Assembly (NCBI GenBank): GCA_023623175.1
Contig: JAMNXU010000034.1
Location: 62,001-126,000, forward strand
Direction of reading: 5' to 3'
DNA: 64,000 bases
DNA from: Bacillota bacterium
GTDB lineage: Bacteria > Bacillota > Clostridia > Acetivibrionales > JAMNXU01
Below, piece after piece: positions 28,101 to 36,242 of this stretch (position 1 is the stretch's first letter; the number at the start of each line of letters is the position of its first letter). Both the position numbers and the translations under genes were made by a program. Below the pieces are notes generated by a model that saw only the letters and a list, made by a program, of their open reading frames with translations, had not been told where the DNA came from and made no database searches.

Positions 28101-28214
28101 CTCCTCCGTGCGCGGCGCGCTTTGCCCGCCCCAGGACTCGGCGCTCCTGTTCCACATGTCGGCGATGCCTTTTGCCAGTTTTTTATCATACTCAACAATG
28201 CGTATTTCTCCCAT
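25104..28214 (-). CDS. Very large protein: N-terminal GNAT acetyltransferase fused to a long beta-rich region
   Basis: Residues 1-150 of 1036 form a GNAT domain: MGEIRIVEYDKKLAKGIADMW, VFIAMDGDEVVGYCSF, LLNVRPDYHGRKIGKALV (acetyl-CoA loop, R/HGRKIGKAL) and LYKKCGF. The remaining roughly 870 residues match no family I can name. They are rich in predicted beta strands and aromatic residues, with Asn/Gly turns (WWNPFFGGI, GVHSWLMANGFYM, YWDYRKISENW), in the manner of aldose-epimerase or glycosidase accessory beta-sandwiches. No signal peptide and no membrane segment, so it is cytoplasmic. The ATG at 28214 has GGGGAGGGTG. It is followed closely by the amidohydrolase gene, which suggests a joint role in turnover of some metabolite or saccharide. 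Function unknown. Confidence 0.7.
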   Translation of the reverse strand: MGEIRIVEYDKKLAKGIADMWNRSAESWGGQSAPRTEESIIREHENATFLNVFIAMDGDEVVGYCSFSEYQTDEGALFIPLLNVRPDYHGRKIGKALVMKAVERTVELGWPRLDLYTWAGNTKAVPLYKKCGFFWEERDDSTHLMNFIPTVLKTEAFEEFFRHAHWYDDSRRKIEVKPDGIKESGFTYFEYLWKKDGRNLRVQFEKTGRGMRLAETDDYLIYTSIERHDLVFGMSYRIKYHLENKSGAPLEVCIRGKDDKNIKYDFETCVNVDGVTEIEGEFSVGETEKEQDTWQTHPAVVSEIRVNGKAMTFKTGIEVKFPALMCITALPVERYPDVEHECFIEIENNFKKSAVFEFTLPEDEFIEFEQTRFEIGLEAEGKKSIPVKYRLRDYGVYHKSVPVVARVEGGATVCFNRLVSHFFRGNRGRFTWEGVHSWLMANGFYMATLSKTNNNVYVSCLAPGGGISFPMPKLGRPYSNEFNRKKPDKVEFDYGDSGDDSVTMKAHYTSGEFRGIELVRIMTLYPNGIFTQKCEVRNSLDEEADREIYLDVNVYFYPEYAVIPYEGRYIELNEENEEDLHYWDYRKISENWIFARNRELPRGICWPKSAGMKIESYSLSFEKCFGRMKANSSAESDTITLSLGTYRKWQDFRAFALGEHTTEYLPTHESTELTVNNGNPFVAGAFEIVAEERKNKSFAGEIRIESAKGVFEETGRSFEKEDGITRAVFTVPAAPAGYDTIKCTFDLEDQVYSVRKGIFGYGSGTVKFERSDSCGMAVVAADNGLIKIAASADYSYGIFSLQYKGEEWLESGFPEKGPRYWWNPFFGGIITQPSNMNNISLSREKISADAVHLEDNHGNAWSGLKISVEVREHKQNKGLVYHQYFLMLPDLPVLCHAVEVVQNTGRFMGFEKIYTECFFKPAGDIRNSWIMAEDENGNVRKYKAGKVPGGAWGKDAVSVGSAERNSIVQIYANKEISSVGASVNVNFVSASVSNSIVLRNGESQFLNPFFLIFGDSFIDARELKDLRNIRFGTCRK

Positions 28215-28506
28215 GTTCACCCTCCCCGGCACATATTTTCCGCCGTTTCTAAAGGCATGAAATAACTAAAAAAATTATATTTCAGGCGTCAAAACACTGT
28301 CAAATGATAAAACATTTTAATTAATGTTTACAATTTATGAATTTATTAATGCGAAACATTTTTTTAAAAGAGCAAATGCTATAAATGCGCGTTGGATTAT
28401 CGATACGCCCGCAGTCTGCCAATATGTATGATGGTTTTCATGAGCTGTATACTGGCTGATGGCATGCGTGCAATGTATCGGTTTCCGGGCGAATCATAAA
28501 TGATTA

Positions 28507-28554
28507 ATGAAATATCACTAAAATGCAAAATATCATTAATGCAAAATATCGCTA
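28507..28554. repeat. Three tandem 16-bp repeats upstream of the spore protein gene
   Basis: Units ATGAAATATCACTAAA, ATGCAAAATATCATTA and ATGCAAAATATCGCTA, preceded by the palindrome AATCATAAATGATT (28493-28506). They end 88 bp before the start codon of the small acid-soluble spore protein, within the 427-bp AT-rich gap behind the GNAT fusion gene. I see nothing else in that gap. A forespore (sigma-G) promoter is expected but I could not place it with confidence. Confidence 0.75.
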
Positions 28555-28641
28555 ACAGCAACAACGCTGTTAAATGCGGTTAATGATGAAATGTGCCGGT
28601 TGTCAGTAATTTAATAATATAAAAAAGGCAGGTGAAATTGC

Positions 28642-28863
28642 ATGGCAAGGTCGAAGACGCCGCTTGTTCCCGAAGCAAGGGAAGCGCTCACCAGGTTCAA
28701 GATGGAATGCGCAAAGGAAATCGGGCATCTGCAGTGGGTAAAGGAAAACAATGACCATTATAAAGGCGACCTCCCGGCTAAGGTCAACGGTCAGCAGGGA
28801 GGTCCCATCGGCGGCCAGATGGTCAAGAAAATGATAGCCATGGTTGAAAGCCAGCTGCAGTAG
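28642..28863 (+). CDS. Small acid-soluble spore protein, alpha/beta type
   Basis: These proteins coat spore DNA and protect it from UV and heat; they are degraded by the GPR protease at germination. The 73-residue product shows LVPEAREALTRFKMECAKE, with the GPR-type cleavage region KEIG, and the C-terminal DNA-binding helix GGQMVKKMIAMVESQL (consensus GGxMVKxMIxxxExxL). The middle is altered: typical members have G-Y-x-G-x-L-T-S-R-E-N-G-S-V-G-G, here HYKGDLPAKVNGQQGGPIGG with an insertion before the last Gly-Gly. AGGTGA precedes the ATG. It indicates that the organism forms endospores. Confidence 0.93.
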   Translation: MARSKTPLVPEAREALTRFKMECAKEIGHLQWVKENNDHYKGDLPAKVNGQQGGPIGGQMVKKMIAMVESQLQ

Positions 28864-28994
28864 TTAATTTCTAAAGCATTCCTGTTTAAATTAATCTTTT
28901 GTTTATTAATCTTTTGTTTAAAATCAGTTTTAGTTAGAAAACAGTTTAGATACAGTTATTGTTTAACAGCAGTTTTTGTAAAAAAGAATTTGAA

Positions 28995-29021
28995 AAACGG
29001 GTGACCCGGGGTCACCCGTTT
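28995..29021. terminator. Terminator overlapping the stop codon of the URO-D family gene
   Basis: AAACGGGTGACC and GGTCACCCGTTT form a 12-bp perfect stem with a 3-nt loop. The stop codon (29012-29014) is inside the stem. On the minus strand it is followed by TTTTTCAAATTCTTTTTT; on the plus strand by TATTTCCTTT. It can end both convergent units. Confidence 0.85.
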
Positions 29022-30091
29022 ATTTCCTTTACAGCTTCTACGAAAGCCAGTATGTTGTCGATCGGCACCTCCGGCTCCAATACATGGGTAGGCGACAGTA
29101 TCAGCGCTCCGTCCCGTCCGACTTCGCTGACCATCCTTCTCACCATTTCCCTTACATCTCCCGCCGTTCCGAAAGGCATTACGGTCTGGGTTCCTATGGT
29201 GCCATCGAGCACAATCCTGTCGCCGTATTTCTTTTTTACTTCGACAGGGTCGAGGCATTCCGGCTGTATAGGGTTGAGTATGTCAACACCGATCTCGATG
29301 AGTTCCGGTATGATCAGGCTTATGTTGCCGTCGCTGTGATACCAGATCTTCAGATCGGGTTTTATGCTTTTCGCCGCCGCGTAAACCTCGGCCCAGCGGG
29401 GTTTCATGAACCGCCTCCACTGGTCGGGGGAAAACATCAGCGTAATCTGGTTGGCCACGTCGTCACCGGTCGTAATAACGTCAACACCTGCTTTTGCCGC
29501 TGCAACGGCCACCTTCATGTTCCTCTCCTTGATCCTGTCAAGAATATACTCGCACCATTCAGGCCGCAGTATCATGTCCTCGAGGAACTGCTCGTATCCC
29601 CTGATTTGCCAGGAATCCTCGTACATATGTCCGATCCAGCAAGAAGCAACCCTGCCCTGCGCGTGGATCCTGTTCACTTCCTGTTTCATTCCTTCATCAC
29701 TGAATCCTGAATAATCGGGGTACGGAAACTGCTCTATTTCCTCAAAACTTTGCGCGTTCCTCAGCGGACTGACGTAGTGGGTGAAATGATACATGCTCCC
29801 CGGAACGTGAAGAACGCCAATACTGTCTATGTATGCACCTTCAGGAATCTCCACGTCCCTGTAATAAACGCTGAAATCCGGCTCGGTATAATCTTTCGGC
29901 CGTTTCAGGCTGACATCTTCCGGGTTGTACATTCCAAAAAACTCCCTGAGGTCGGCATCTTTTTCCAAATTGAATTTTTTCAAAATTCTTTCCCTGAGGT
30001 CTGGCGTAAAATCGGCGTAAAACAGGTATTGACCCGTGTATTCATGCGCCGTGGCCTTTTTGAAAATTTCAAGCTGAGTCAGGTTACCCAT
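29012..30091 (-). CDS. Uroporphyrinogen decarboxylase superfamily protein
   Basis: A 359-residue TIM-barrel protein of the URO-D family, which contains true HemE and zinc-dependent methyltransferases such as MtaA and CmuA. Visible pieces are GVDVITTGDDVANQ, FMKPRWAEVYAAAKS, IWYHSDGN, GVDILNPIQPE and a final LILSPTHVLEPEVPIDNI. HSDGN and NPIQPE are typical of the HemE-like catabolic branch; true HemE has FAGG and RQAGR near the N-terminus, which are missing here. So it is unlikely to make heme. Substrate unknown. GGGGGAT precedes the ATG. Single gene ending in the hairpin at 28995-29021. Confidence 0.82.
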   Translation of the reverse strand: MGNLTQLEIFKKATAHEYTGQYLFYADFTPDLRERILKKFNLEKDADLREFFGMYNPEDVSLKRPKDYTEPDFSVYYRDVEIPEGAYIDSIGVLHVPGSMYHFTHYVSPLRNAQSFEEIEQFPYPDYSGFSDEGMKQEVNRIHAQGRVASCWIGHMYEDSWQIRGYEQFLEDMILRPEWCEYILDRIKERNMKVAVAAAKAGVDVITTGDDVANQITLMFSPDQWRRFMKPRWAEVYAAAKSIKPDLKIWYHSDGNISLIIPELIEIGVDILNPIQPECLDPVEVKKKYGDRIVLDGTIGTQTVMPFGTAGDVREMVRRMVSEVGRDGALILSPTHVLEPEVPIDNILAFVEAVKEING

Positions 30092-30168
30092 GGTTAATCC
30101 CCCGATAGCAGTTTTTCGTGCAGTGCCAGTTGCATTTCCCCCGGCCGCGTCCCGGCATCCCGGTTGTG

Positions 30169-32559
30169 CTATACTCTCAACTGTGCTCCCAGGTCGGCTT
30201 TGAGCGATTCAAGGATTTTTTCCATAACCCTGTTTACTTCGTCATCGGTGAGAGTCCGGTCGGCAGCCCTGAAGGTTATGGAGTAAGCCACGCTCTTCAT
30301 TCCTTCCGCTACCTGCCTGCCCTTGTATACGTCAAACAGTTTGAAGCTTTCCAGGATGCTTCCGCCTTTCTTTTTTATTATATCATCTATTTGCCTTACA
30401 GGAATCTCATCCTTCACCAGCAGCGCGATATCCCTTGATACTGCCGGGTACTTGGGCAGCGGTTTGTATTCCTTCCTCATGTCCGCGTTTGCAACCAGCG
30501 GTTCAATTTCCAGCATTCCCACATAGGTTCTTTCCGGCGTTTCGAAATTTTCGCTCACTATGGGATGGACCTCTCCTATTACTCCGACCTTCTTTCCGTT
30601 AACCAGCACGGATGCCGTCCTGCCCGGGTGGAATGACGGATTGTCCCTCTCGGGCTCGAAGTCGTATTTCTTTATACCCAATGCCATCATCAGTTCCTCA
30701 ACAATTCCCTTGAGTTCATAGAAATCCGTATCCCCGTACATCCCTATAGTCAAAACGGGCTTTTCTTCTGGCAGGGTGGTTACAGGAACGCTTTCGGGCA
30801 GATATACGAAGGAGATCTCAAACAGTCTCGCCGACTCCGCCCTCCTGTTGTAGTTGCGGCTGATATTCTCGAGCATATGGGGCAGAGTGGTCGTCCTCAT
30901 TATGCTGTAATCCTCGCCAAGGGGATTTAAAATGGGCACGGCCTTCCTCAGCGGGCTGTCTTCCGGCAGCCTGATCCTGTCAAACACCTTCGGGCTTGTA
31001 AAGGAATAGGTGCAGGTTTCATATAACCCGCATGAAACCATTGTATTCCTGATAATGTCCTCGATTTTCTGCTTACGGGTTTTTCTTCCCAGGGTCGGTG
31101 TTTTGCCTGAAAACAGCGTGGCCTCGATATTGTTGTAATCATGGAATCTTGCTATTTCCTCAGCAAGATCTGCCCATCTTTCGAGGTCAGGCCTGAAAGT
31201 CGGCACCGTTACTTTCAGATTTTCTTCGTCGACTTCGCATTCAACTTTCCTCAATATTTCGAACATCCTGCTTCGCTCAATGTTAGTTCCGAGGAACGCG
31301 TTGATTTTATCGGGGTCAAAACTGATTACCTTTCTTTCCTTCTTTCTTACGTAGCAATCCACCGCGCCCCTGCACACGGTCCCGGCTCCGAGCTCTTCCA
31401 CAAGCTGGACGGCCCTGTTCAGCGCCAGCATTACATTTTCGGCATCCTGGCCCTTTTCAAACCTTGAGGAAGCTTCCGTTCTCATGCCGAGCTTCTTGGC
31501 CGTCAGCCTGACCGATGTTCCGTCAAAATTGGCGGCTTCGAACAAAATGGTTTTAGTATCGTCGCTGATCTCCGAATTGGCTCCCCCCATTACGCCGGCC
31601 ACGCCTACAGCCCTTTCCGCGTCGGAGATCACGAGCATGGACGAATCCAGGACTCTTTCCTGCCCGTCGAGCGTCATCATTGTTTCTCCGTCGCGCGCAC
31701 GCCGTACAATAATCTCGGGACCCTTGATATAGTCGAGGTCATAGGCGTGCATCGGCTGACCGAGCTCCAGCATCACGTAATTAGTGATGTCCACGATGTT
31801 GTTAATCGGCCTGACGCCCGCAGCCCTGAGCCTGTCTCTCATCCATTTGGGGGACGGTTGTATTTTCACGTTTTTCACTATCCTGCCCGCAAACCTCGGG
31901 CAAAGGTCCGGGGCTTCTATTTTAACACTTATATAGTTGGAGCTTTCATCTTCGGTTTCGCTGAATTTTATTTCAGGCATTTTAAATTCGGTCCCCAGGG
32001 TTGCCGCCGCTTCGCGGGCTATGCCCACGATGCTCAGGCAATCAGGGCGGTTCGATGTGATTTCGAACTCTATAACGCTGTCTTCAAGCCCCAATACTTT
32101 TTTGATGTCGGTGCCGGGCACATGCTCTCCCTCAAGAATGAATATCCCGTCCTCGGCCGCGTTGGGGTAATCGTCCCTTGTCAGGCCCAGCTCATTTATG
32201 GAGCACATCATTCCATTGGATTCAATCCCTCTGAGTTTTCCCCTTGTTATCCTGACACCTCCCGGGAGCGTTGCGCCGTGAAGCGCGACGGGGATGTAAT
32301 CCCCCACCTTAATGTTTTTCGCTCCCGTTACCACCTGTATTGTCTCCGTTCCTACATCGACCTGTGAAACCAGCAGTTTGTCAGCATTCGGGTGCTTTTC
32401 AACTGTCAGTATTTTGCCCACTACAACGTTGCTGATTTCCGCGCCCTGGACTTCCACGCCTTCCACTTTTGACCCCGACAGCGTCATAGCGTCGCAGAAT
32501 TTTTTAATGTCTACATTTATATCAACATAATCCTTCAACCAGTTAAGAGGTACTTTCAT
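30169..32559 (-). CDS. pheT: Phenylalanyl-tRNA synthetase beta subunit
   Basis: Together with PheS it forms the (alpha-beta)2 enzyme that charges tRNA-Phe. The 796-residue product has the full bacterial domain set: N-terminal PheT segment MKVPLNWLKDYVDI, a tRNA-binding OB fold around 40-150 (GKILTVEKHPNADKLLVSQVD), B3/B4 editing region (EITSNRPDCLS), B5, the catalytic-like core with YSFTS, and the C-terminal ferredoxin-like anticodon-binding domain (YPAVSRDIALLV). ATG at 32559 with AAGGGAG; the frame continues six codons upstream. It is 75 bp downstream of pheS and is under the same T-box. Confidence 0.97.
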   Translation of the reverse strand: MKVPLNWLKDYVDINVDIKKFCDAMTLSGSKVEGVEVQGAEISNVVVGKILTVEKHPNADKLLVSQVDVGTETIQVVTGAKNIKVGDYIPVALHGATLPGGVRITRGKLRGIESNGMMCSINELGLTRDDYPNAAEDGIFILEGEHVPGTDIKKVLGLEDSVIEFEITSNRPDCLSIVGIAREAAATLGTEFKMPEIKFSETEDESSNYISVKIEAPDLCPRFAGRIVKNVKIQPSPKWMRDRLRAAGVRPINNIVDITNYVMLELGQPMHAYDLDYIKGPEIIVRRARDGETMMTLDGQERVLDSSMLVISDAERAVGVAGVMGGANSEISDDTKTILFEAANFDGTSVRLTAKKLGMRTEASSRFEKGQDAENVMLALNRAVQLVEELGAGTVCRGAVDCYVRKKERKVISFDPDKINAFLGTNIERSRMFEILRKVECEVDEENLKVTVPTFRPDLERWADLAEEIARFHDYNNIEATLFSGKTPTLGRKTRKQKIEDIIRNTMVSCGLYETCTYSFTSPKVFDRIRLPEDSPLRKAVPILNPLGEDYSIMRTTTLPHMLENISRNYNRRAESARLFEISFVYLPESVPVTTLPEEKPVLTIGMYGDTDFYELKGIVEELMMALGIKKYDFEPERDNPSFHPGRTASVLVNGKKVGVIGEVHPIVSENFETPERTYVGMLEIEPLVANADMRKEYKPLPKYPAVSRDIALLVKDEIPVRQIDDIIKKKGGSILESFKLFDVYKGRQVAEGMKSVAYSITFRAADRTLTDDEVNRVMEKILESLKADLGAQLRV

Positions 32560-32634
32560 AAACCAGTCTCCCTTCATTCATGCATGTACTATGTCCTTCA
32601 TGTTATGTCATTTTAATGCTTTTTTAATATTGAT

Positions 32635-33654
32635 CTAAAACTGGCTCAGGAACCTGATGTCATTTTCGTACAGGAGTCTCATGTCATCAATGTTGAACCT
32701 TCCCATGGCCGTTCTCTCGACTCCGAGCCCGAAGGCAAAACCGCTGTAAACCTCCGGATCGATGCTGCACATTTCAAGAACCCTCGGGTGCACCATTCCG
32801 GCACCGAGAATTTCAATCCATCCTTCACCCTTGCAGACCCTGCAGCCGCTGCCTCCGCATGCCCAGCATGAAACATCGACCTCGGCGCTCGGCTCGGTGA
32901 AGGGGAAATGGTGCGGTCTTAAGCGAATTTCCGTTTTTTCCCCGAACAAGCTGCGGGCAAACACCTTGAGCGTCCCGATGAGATCGCCCATGGTCACGCC
33001 CTTGTCCACCACGAGACCCTCAACCTGGTGGAAAATCGGTGAATGGGTCGCATCAACGGCATCGGAACGGTAAACCCTTCCGGGACAAATGATTCTTATT
33101 GGAGGTCTCCTGTTCTCCATGACCCTGACCTGCACGGGTGATGTCTGGGTCCTGAGCAGTATTTCGTCGGTTATATAAAACGTGTCCTGGACGTCCCTCG
33201 CCGGATGGTTTTTTGGCGTGTTCAGCGCTTCGAAATTATAGTAGTCGAGTTCTATTTCCGGTCCCTCGGCTATTTCGAAACCCATGCCTATGAAAACTTC
33301 CTTTATTTCATCAAGAACCAGCGTGAGCGGGTGTTTTTTCCCCAGGTACCTGCGCCTGCCGGGCATTGTGACGTCAATATACTCGCTTCTGAGTTTTCTT
33401 TCGAGCTCTTTCTCACCGAGTTCCTTTTTTACTTCGTCGATTCTTTCTTCTATAAATGTCCTTATTTCATTGGCAAGCTGGCCTATCACCGGCCTTTCTT
33501 CCGGCGAAAGGGCTCCCATGCCCCTGAGAACCGAAGTAAGTTCGCCTTTTTTCCCGAGAAATCGGATTCTTACGGCATCCAGATCCTGGATTGTGCTTAT
33601 TTTTGAAAGCTCTTCCGTCGCCCTTCTTTTAATGTCATACAGTTGCTCTTTCAT
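32635..33654 (-). CDS. pheS: Phenylalanyl-tRNA synthetase alpha subunit
   Basis: The catalytic class II subunit, 339 residues. It has an N-terminal coiled coil (1-90), motif 1 region [14 protein letters not shown], motif 2 ([27 protein letters not shown]) read as separate segments, the Phe-binding [12 protein letters not shown] and motif 3 [13 protein letters not shown]. Between them [14 protein letters not shown] is a Cys-rich insertion common in Firmicute PheS. GGAAGGAG precedes the ATG. First gene after the phenylalanine T-box. Confidence 0.97.
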   Translation of the reverse strand: MKEQLYDIKRRATEELSKISTIQDLDAVRIRFLGKKGELTSVLRGMGALSPEERPVIGQLANEIRTFIEERIDEVKKELGEKELERKLRSEYIDVTMPGRRRYLGKKHPLTLVLDEIKEVFIGMGFEIAEGPEIELDYYNFEALNTPKNHPARDVQDTFYITDEILLRTQTSPVQVRVMENRRPPIRIICPGRVYRSDAVDATHSPIFHQVEGLVVDKGVTMGDLIGTLKVFARSLFGEKTEIRLRPHHFPFTEPSAEVDVSCWACGGSGCRVCKGEGWIEILGAGMVHPRVLEMCSIDPEVYSGFAFGLGVERTAMGRFNIDDMRLLYENDIRFLSQF

Positions 33655-33730
33655 AAATCAGGCTCCTTCCTTGCGTCAATTATTTATTAAAAATCTGTTT
33701 TAGTTATTTAATGCTTGTCGAATTACATAA

Positions 33731-34012
33731 TAAAAAAACCTTCGTCCCCAAATAAGGACGAAGGCATACTCCGCGGTACCACCCTAATTCCCGCCATTTC
33801 CGGCGGACACCTCAGGGGACTTCTGCCGACCGGCAGGTCAATCCCCGTTCAATGTAACGGTTTAATCCGGCATCTCCTACTTCTTTGTTCAGGATGCAGC
33901 TCCCGAGGGAACTTCAGCGGTTATCTCCATAAAGGCGCTTCCAGCCTGCGGCGCCTTCTCTCTGGATGGGTCATCGCCGCCTACTTTCCTCGTTCATGGC
34001 TTTTAAAGTCTG
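33731..34012 (-). promoter_or_regulatory. T-box leader (phenylalanine) controlling pheST
   Basis: On the minus strand, Stem I contains the AGTA of the loop E motif and AGAGA. The specifier loop reads GAAG-TTC just before the CCTCG that closes the stem with CGAGG, so the specifier is TTC (complement of 33909-33911), a Phe codon. The T-box sequence AGGGTGGTACCGCGG lies at 33771-33786, followed by the terminator CCTTCGTCC...GGACGAAGG (33739-33764) and seven T. Uncharged tRNA-Phe would stabilise the antiterminator. The promoter upstream is not clear. Confidence 0.93.
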
Positions 34013-34072
34013 ATTTTAAATTGTCTCATAACCATTAGGCTTCATATAATCTGTTGGGCATATTGCCGAAAC

Positions 34073-34158
34073 AATATGTGCCAAATATGTGCTTAAATAT
34101 ACTTAAATATGTGTTTAAATGTACGTTTAAATATGTGCTTATATTATATGTAATATGT
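34073..34158. repeat. Degenerate AAATATGTGCTT-type tandem repeats
   Basis: About seven imperfect 11- to 13-bp units (AAATATGTGCTT, AAATATACTT, AAATATGTGTTT, AAATGTACGTTT...). They fill part of the roughly 490-bp gap between the T-box leader and the membrane protein gene. The rest of the gap (34159-34502) shows no gene or clear hairpin. Confidence 0.6.
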
Positions 34159-34502
34159 ACCTGCAATTGATGTTTTTACTATATTATCCCCTGCTTCACG
34201 TTTTCTATAGAGTTTATCACAATTCCGTCCGGAATTCAACAATCCTGCCAGGTTTAATATGCGCTCCTTACTGCAAATCCCGGCTGCACGTAAAAAAGCC
34301 CTCAACCTGCTTATTGGGTTACTGGCTCATTTCCTCTTATTTTTATTAAAAACCGGGATTTATGGGTATCAATTCCGAAGGAACGGCCGGTTAGTAAACA
34401 AGGCTTGTACTCACTGAATTAAATTTTATAAAAGTTATTATGTGTTATAAGGAATGCTTTTTCTCCGAACATGCATTATAAACAATATTTGTTTAGCGAA
34501 AT

Positions 34503-35921
34503 TTACTCTTTTAGGTTTTCCACCAGATCTTTTATAAATTCTGCATTTAATGTTTCGGCCAGTGCCGATGCAAAATCCGGCTGTCCGGCAACCTGTCCCG
34601 CCGCGGCGGATGATGTGCCGAAACCTTCGGCGTTGCGCGCAATAGTAGCAACCGACAAATATGTATTCACCACGATGACTGCTATCAGGGCATAAGAGCC
34701 AAGTAAAGAAACAACTCCATATTTGGGCCGACGAAATTCTTTCACGCTTTCCCCGGCCTTATTGCTCCCGAAGCGTAACCGCCAGTCAACCCAGCAAAGT
34801 ACCAAAAATACGACCACTGCAACTGCAAGTACTATGGCCCCCTGGATGGTCAGAATGCCGAAATATCCTTTAAGCAGTCCCGCCAGCCAGTTTTCGAGGA
34901 TGCTGACGTTTGCTTCATCAATCTGCCGGGTTAAATTTGTTGCGTTTACGGCTTCGCTGACCAGTCCGTGTATAAACGCCGCTGACTTGCCGTAGAACCC
35001 TGCCGCCAGCGCTGCAATCCCGCAAATAGCTGATGCTGCAGCCATTGTCCTGTACAGTTTTACCGGTCGGGCCGCAGCGAGCAACGGAAGTATCAGCAGG
35101 CATATTGCCGCCACAATAAATATCTGCATACTGATCCTCTTTAGCGCAGCTACGCGGTTTTTCACGGCGGCAAGGGGATTGATTCCGTCCCCGTATGCTT
35201 TTTCCATGAAAACATTGAGATCAAATTCGTCATTTATAGTGTCAAACCTGAGGAAATCAGCCACAAGTCCATGGATGATTTCCCTTTCAATGGCCGAAGT
35301 GTCGGTCTTTACATCCTTGACATTGGAGTACTTGGCAATAACGTCTTTTACAAATTCAGTTTCGAGACCCAGCGCTTTTATTTCAGGTTTGCTCATAATA
35401 CTATCCAGGAAAGCGTCGCTCACGACACCGTTTTTTATAAAGCTTTTATACGGCCCGTTCAGCATGACAGCCGCAGTTTTAACAGTGTAAAAGGCGGCCT
35501 GGAGTTCCCGCATTTTCAGCAGCTCATCGGTGATTCCATTCACCAGCGAAGTTTTTAAAGGCCGGATATCCAAAACGGGAAGCCTGTCGGTATCAGAAAC
35601 AACATAACTGTAAATGCCGTTTGCTGTCTTGTCCGCAGTGTCTTCAATCCATTGGCGGTCCACCGATTCGGCAAGTTTTGTAACAACTCCGTCTACATCA
35701 ATGCCGGCCACTCTCAAATGCCCTTCAGGAAGGGAGCTTTCTGCCTTGTAAAGAATGTAGCCCGCAATCATGCTTTTTAAACCGGAGTTGACCATGCTCT
35801 TCCTGATATAGTCCGCCGACAGTAGCGTACTTTCCACCGCATGGTACACCATAAATCCAATAAGCCCCAAAACCAGCATAAATACTGCCATAACAGCGGA
35901 CAAAACCCTGAGCGCCTTCAT
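34503..35921 (-). CDS. Multi-pass membrane protein of unknown function
   Basis: 472 residues. One N-terminal membrane segment (about 5-27) is followed by a large extracytoplasmic region (28-265) with several amphipathic helices. Then come four membrane segments near 270-287, 293-314, 358-380 and 410-432, and a short soluble tail rich in Ala, Gly and Asn. No catalytic motif or known domain is evident to me. GGGAGG lies 11 bp before the ATG. Neighbouring genes (rRNA methyltransferase upstream, pheST downstream) give no hint. It could be an envelope or secretion accessory protein, but that is only a guess from topology. Confidence 0.75.
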   Translation of the reverse strand: MKALRVLSAVMAVFMLVLGLIGFMVYHAVESTLLSADYIRKSMVNSGLKSMIAGYILYKAESSLPEGHLRVAGIDVDGVVTKLAESVDRQWIEDTADKTANGIYSYVVSDTDRLPVLDIRPLKTSLVNGITDELLKMRELQAAFYTVKTAAVMLNGPYKSFIKNGVVSDAFLDSIMSKPEIKALGLETEFVKDVIAKYSNVKDVKTDTSAIEREIIHGLVADFLRFDTINDEFDLNVFMEKAYGDGINPLAAVKNRVAALKRISMQIFIVAAICLLILPLLAAARPVKLYRTMAAASAICGIAALAAGFYGKSAAFIHGLVSEAVNATNLTRQIDEANVSILENWLAGLLKGYFGILTIQGAIVLAVAVVVFLVLCWVDWRLRFGSNKAGESVKEFRRPKYGVVSLLGSYALIAVIVVNTYLSVATIARNAEGFGTSSAAAGQVAGQPDFASALAETLNAEFIKDLVENLKE

Positions 35922-36024
35922 ACCGACATATACCTCCCGTCCGTGCCGTCAAGCCGCAGCGTCGAAAACGATTCGCAGGCCGGATGCCCGCAAAAGGACC
36001 ACTCCTGGTGCAGGAGGCGCGTAT

Positions 36025-36107
36025 GTGATCCTTCCGTTTGAGACGCGAGGCGAGACGCTGCTGATTTCAACGAATCTTTGCAAATTGAGTTTTTGCAGTA
36101 AAATCAC
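36025..36107. repeat. 83-bp shortened copy of the palindromic element, copy 2
   Basis: From TTTGAGACG on, the sequence follows copy 1 (18524-18638) with about 90% identity and ends GTTTTTGCAGTAAAATCAC. The left end retains only GTGAT; about 30 bp of the left arm are deleted. TAT flanks both ends and may be a target-site duplication. It lies between the membrane protein and rRNA methyltransferase genes. Confidence 0.75.
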
Positions 36108-36242
36108 TATATCTTATTCTGTTTCTAAATCAAAAAATCCTTTAAAAACATCCGTTTATAAGTACATTCACTTTTTATGCAAAAAGTTTTCCCATATTGT
36201 TCTAAAATTAAAACACATATGCAACATTCTTGAGCCTGCGGT

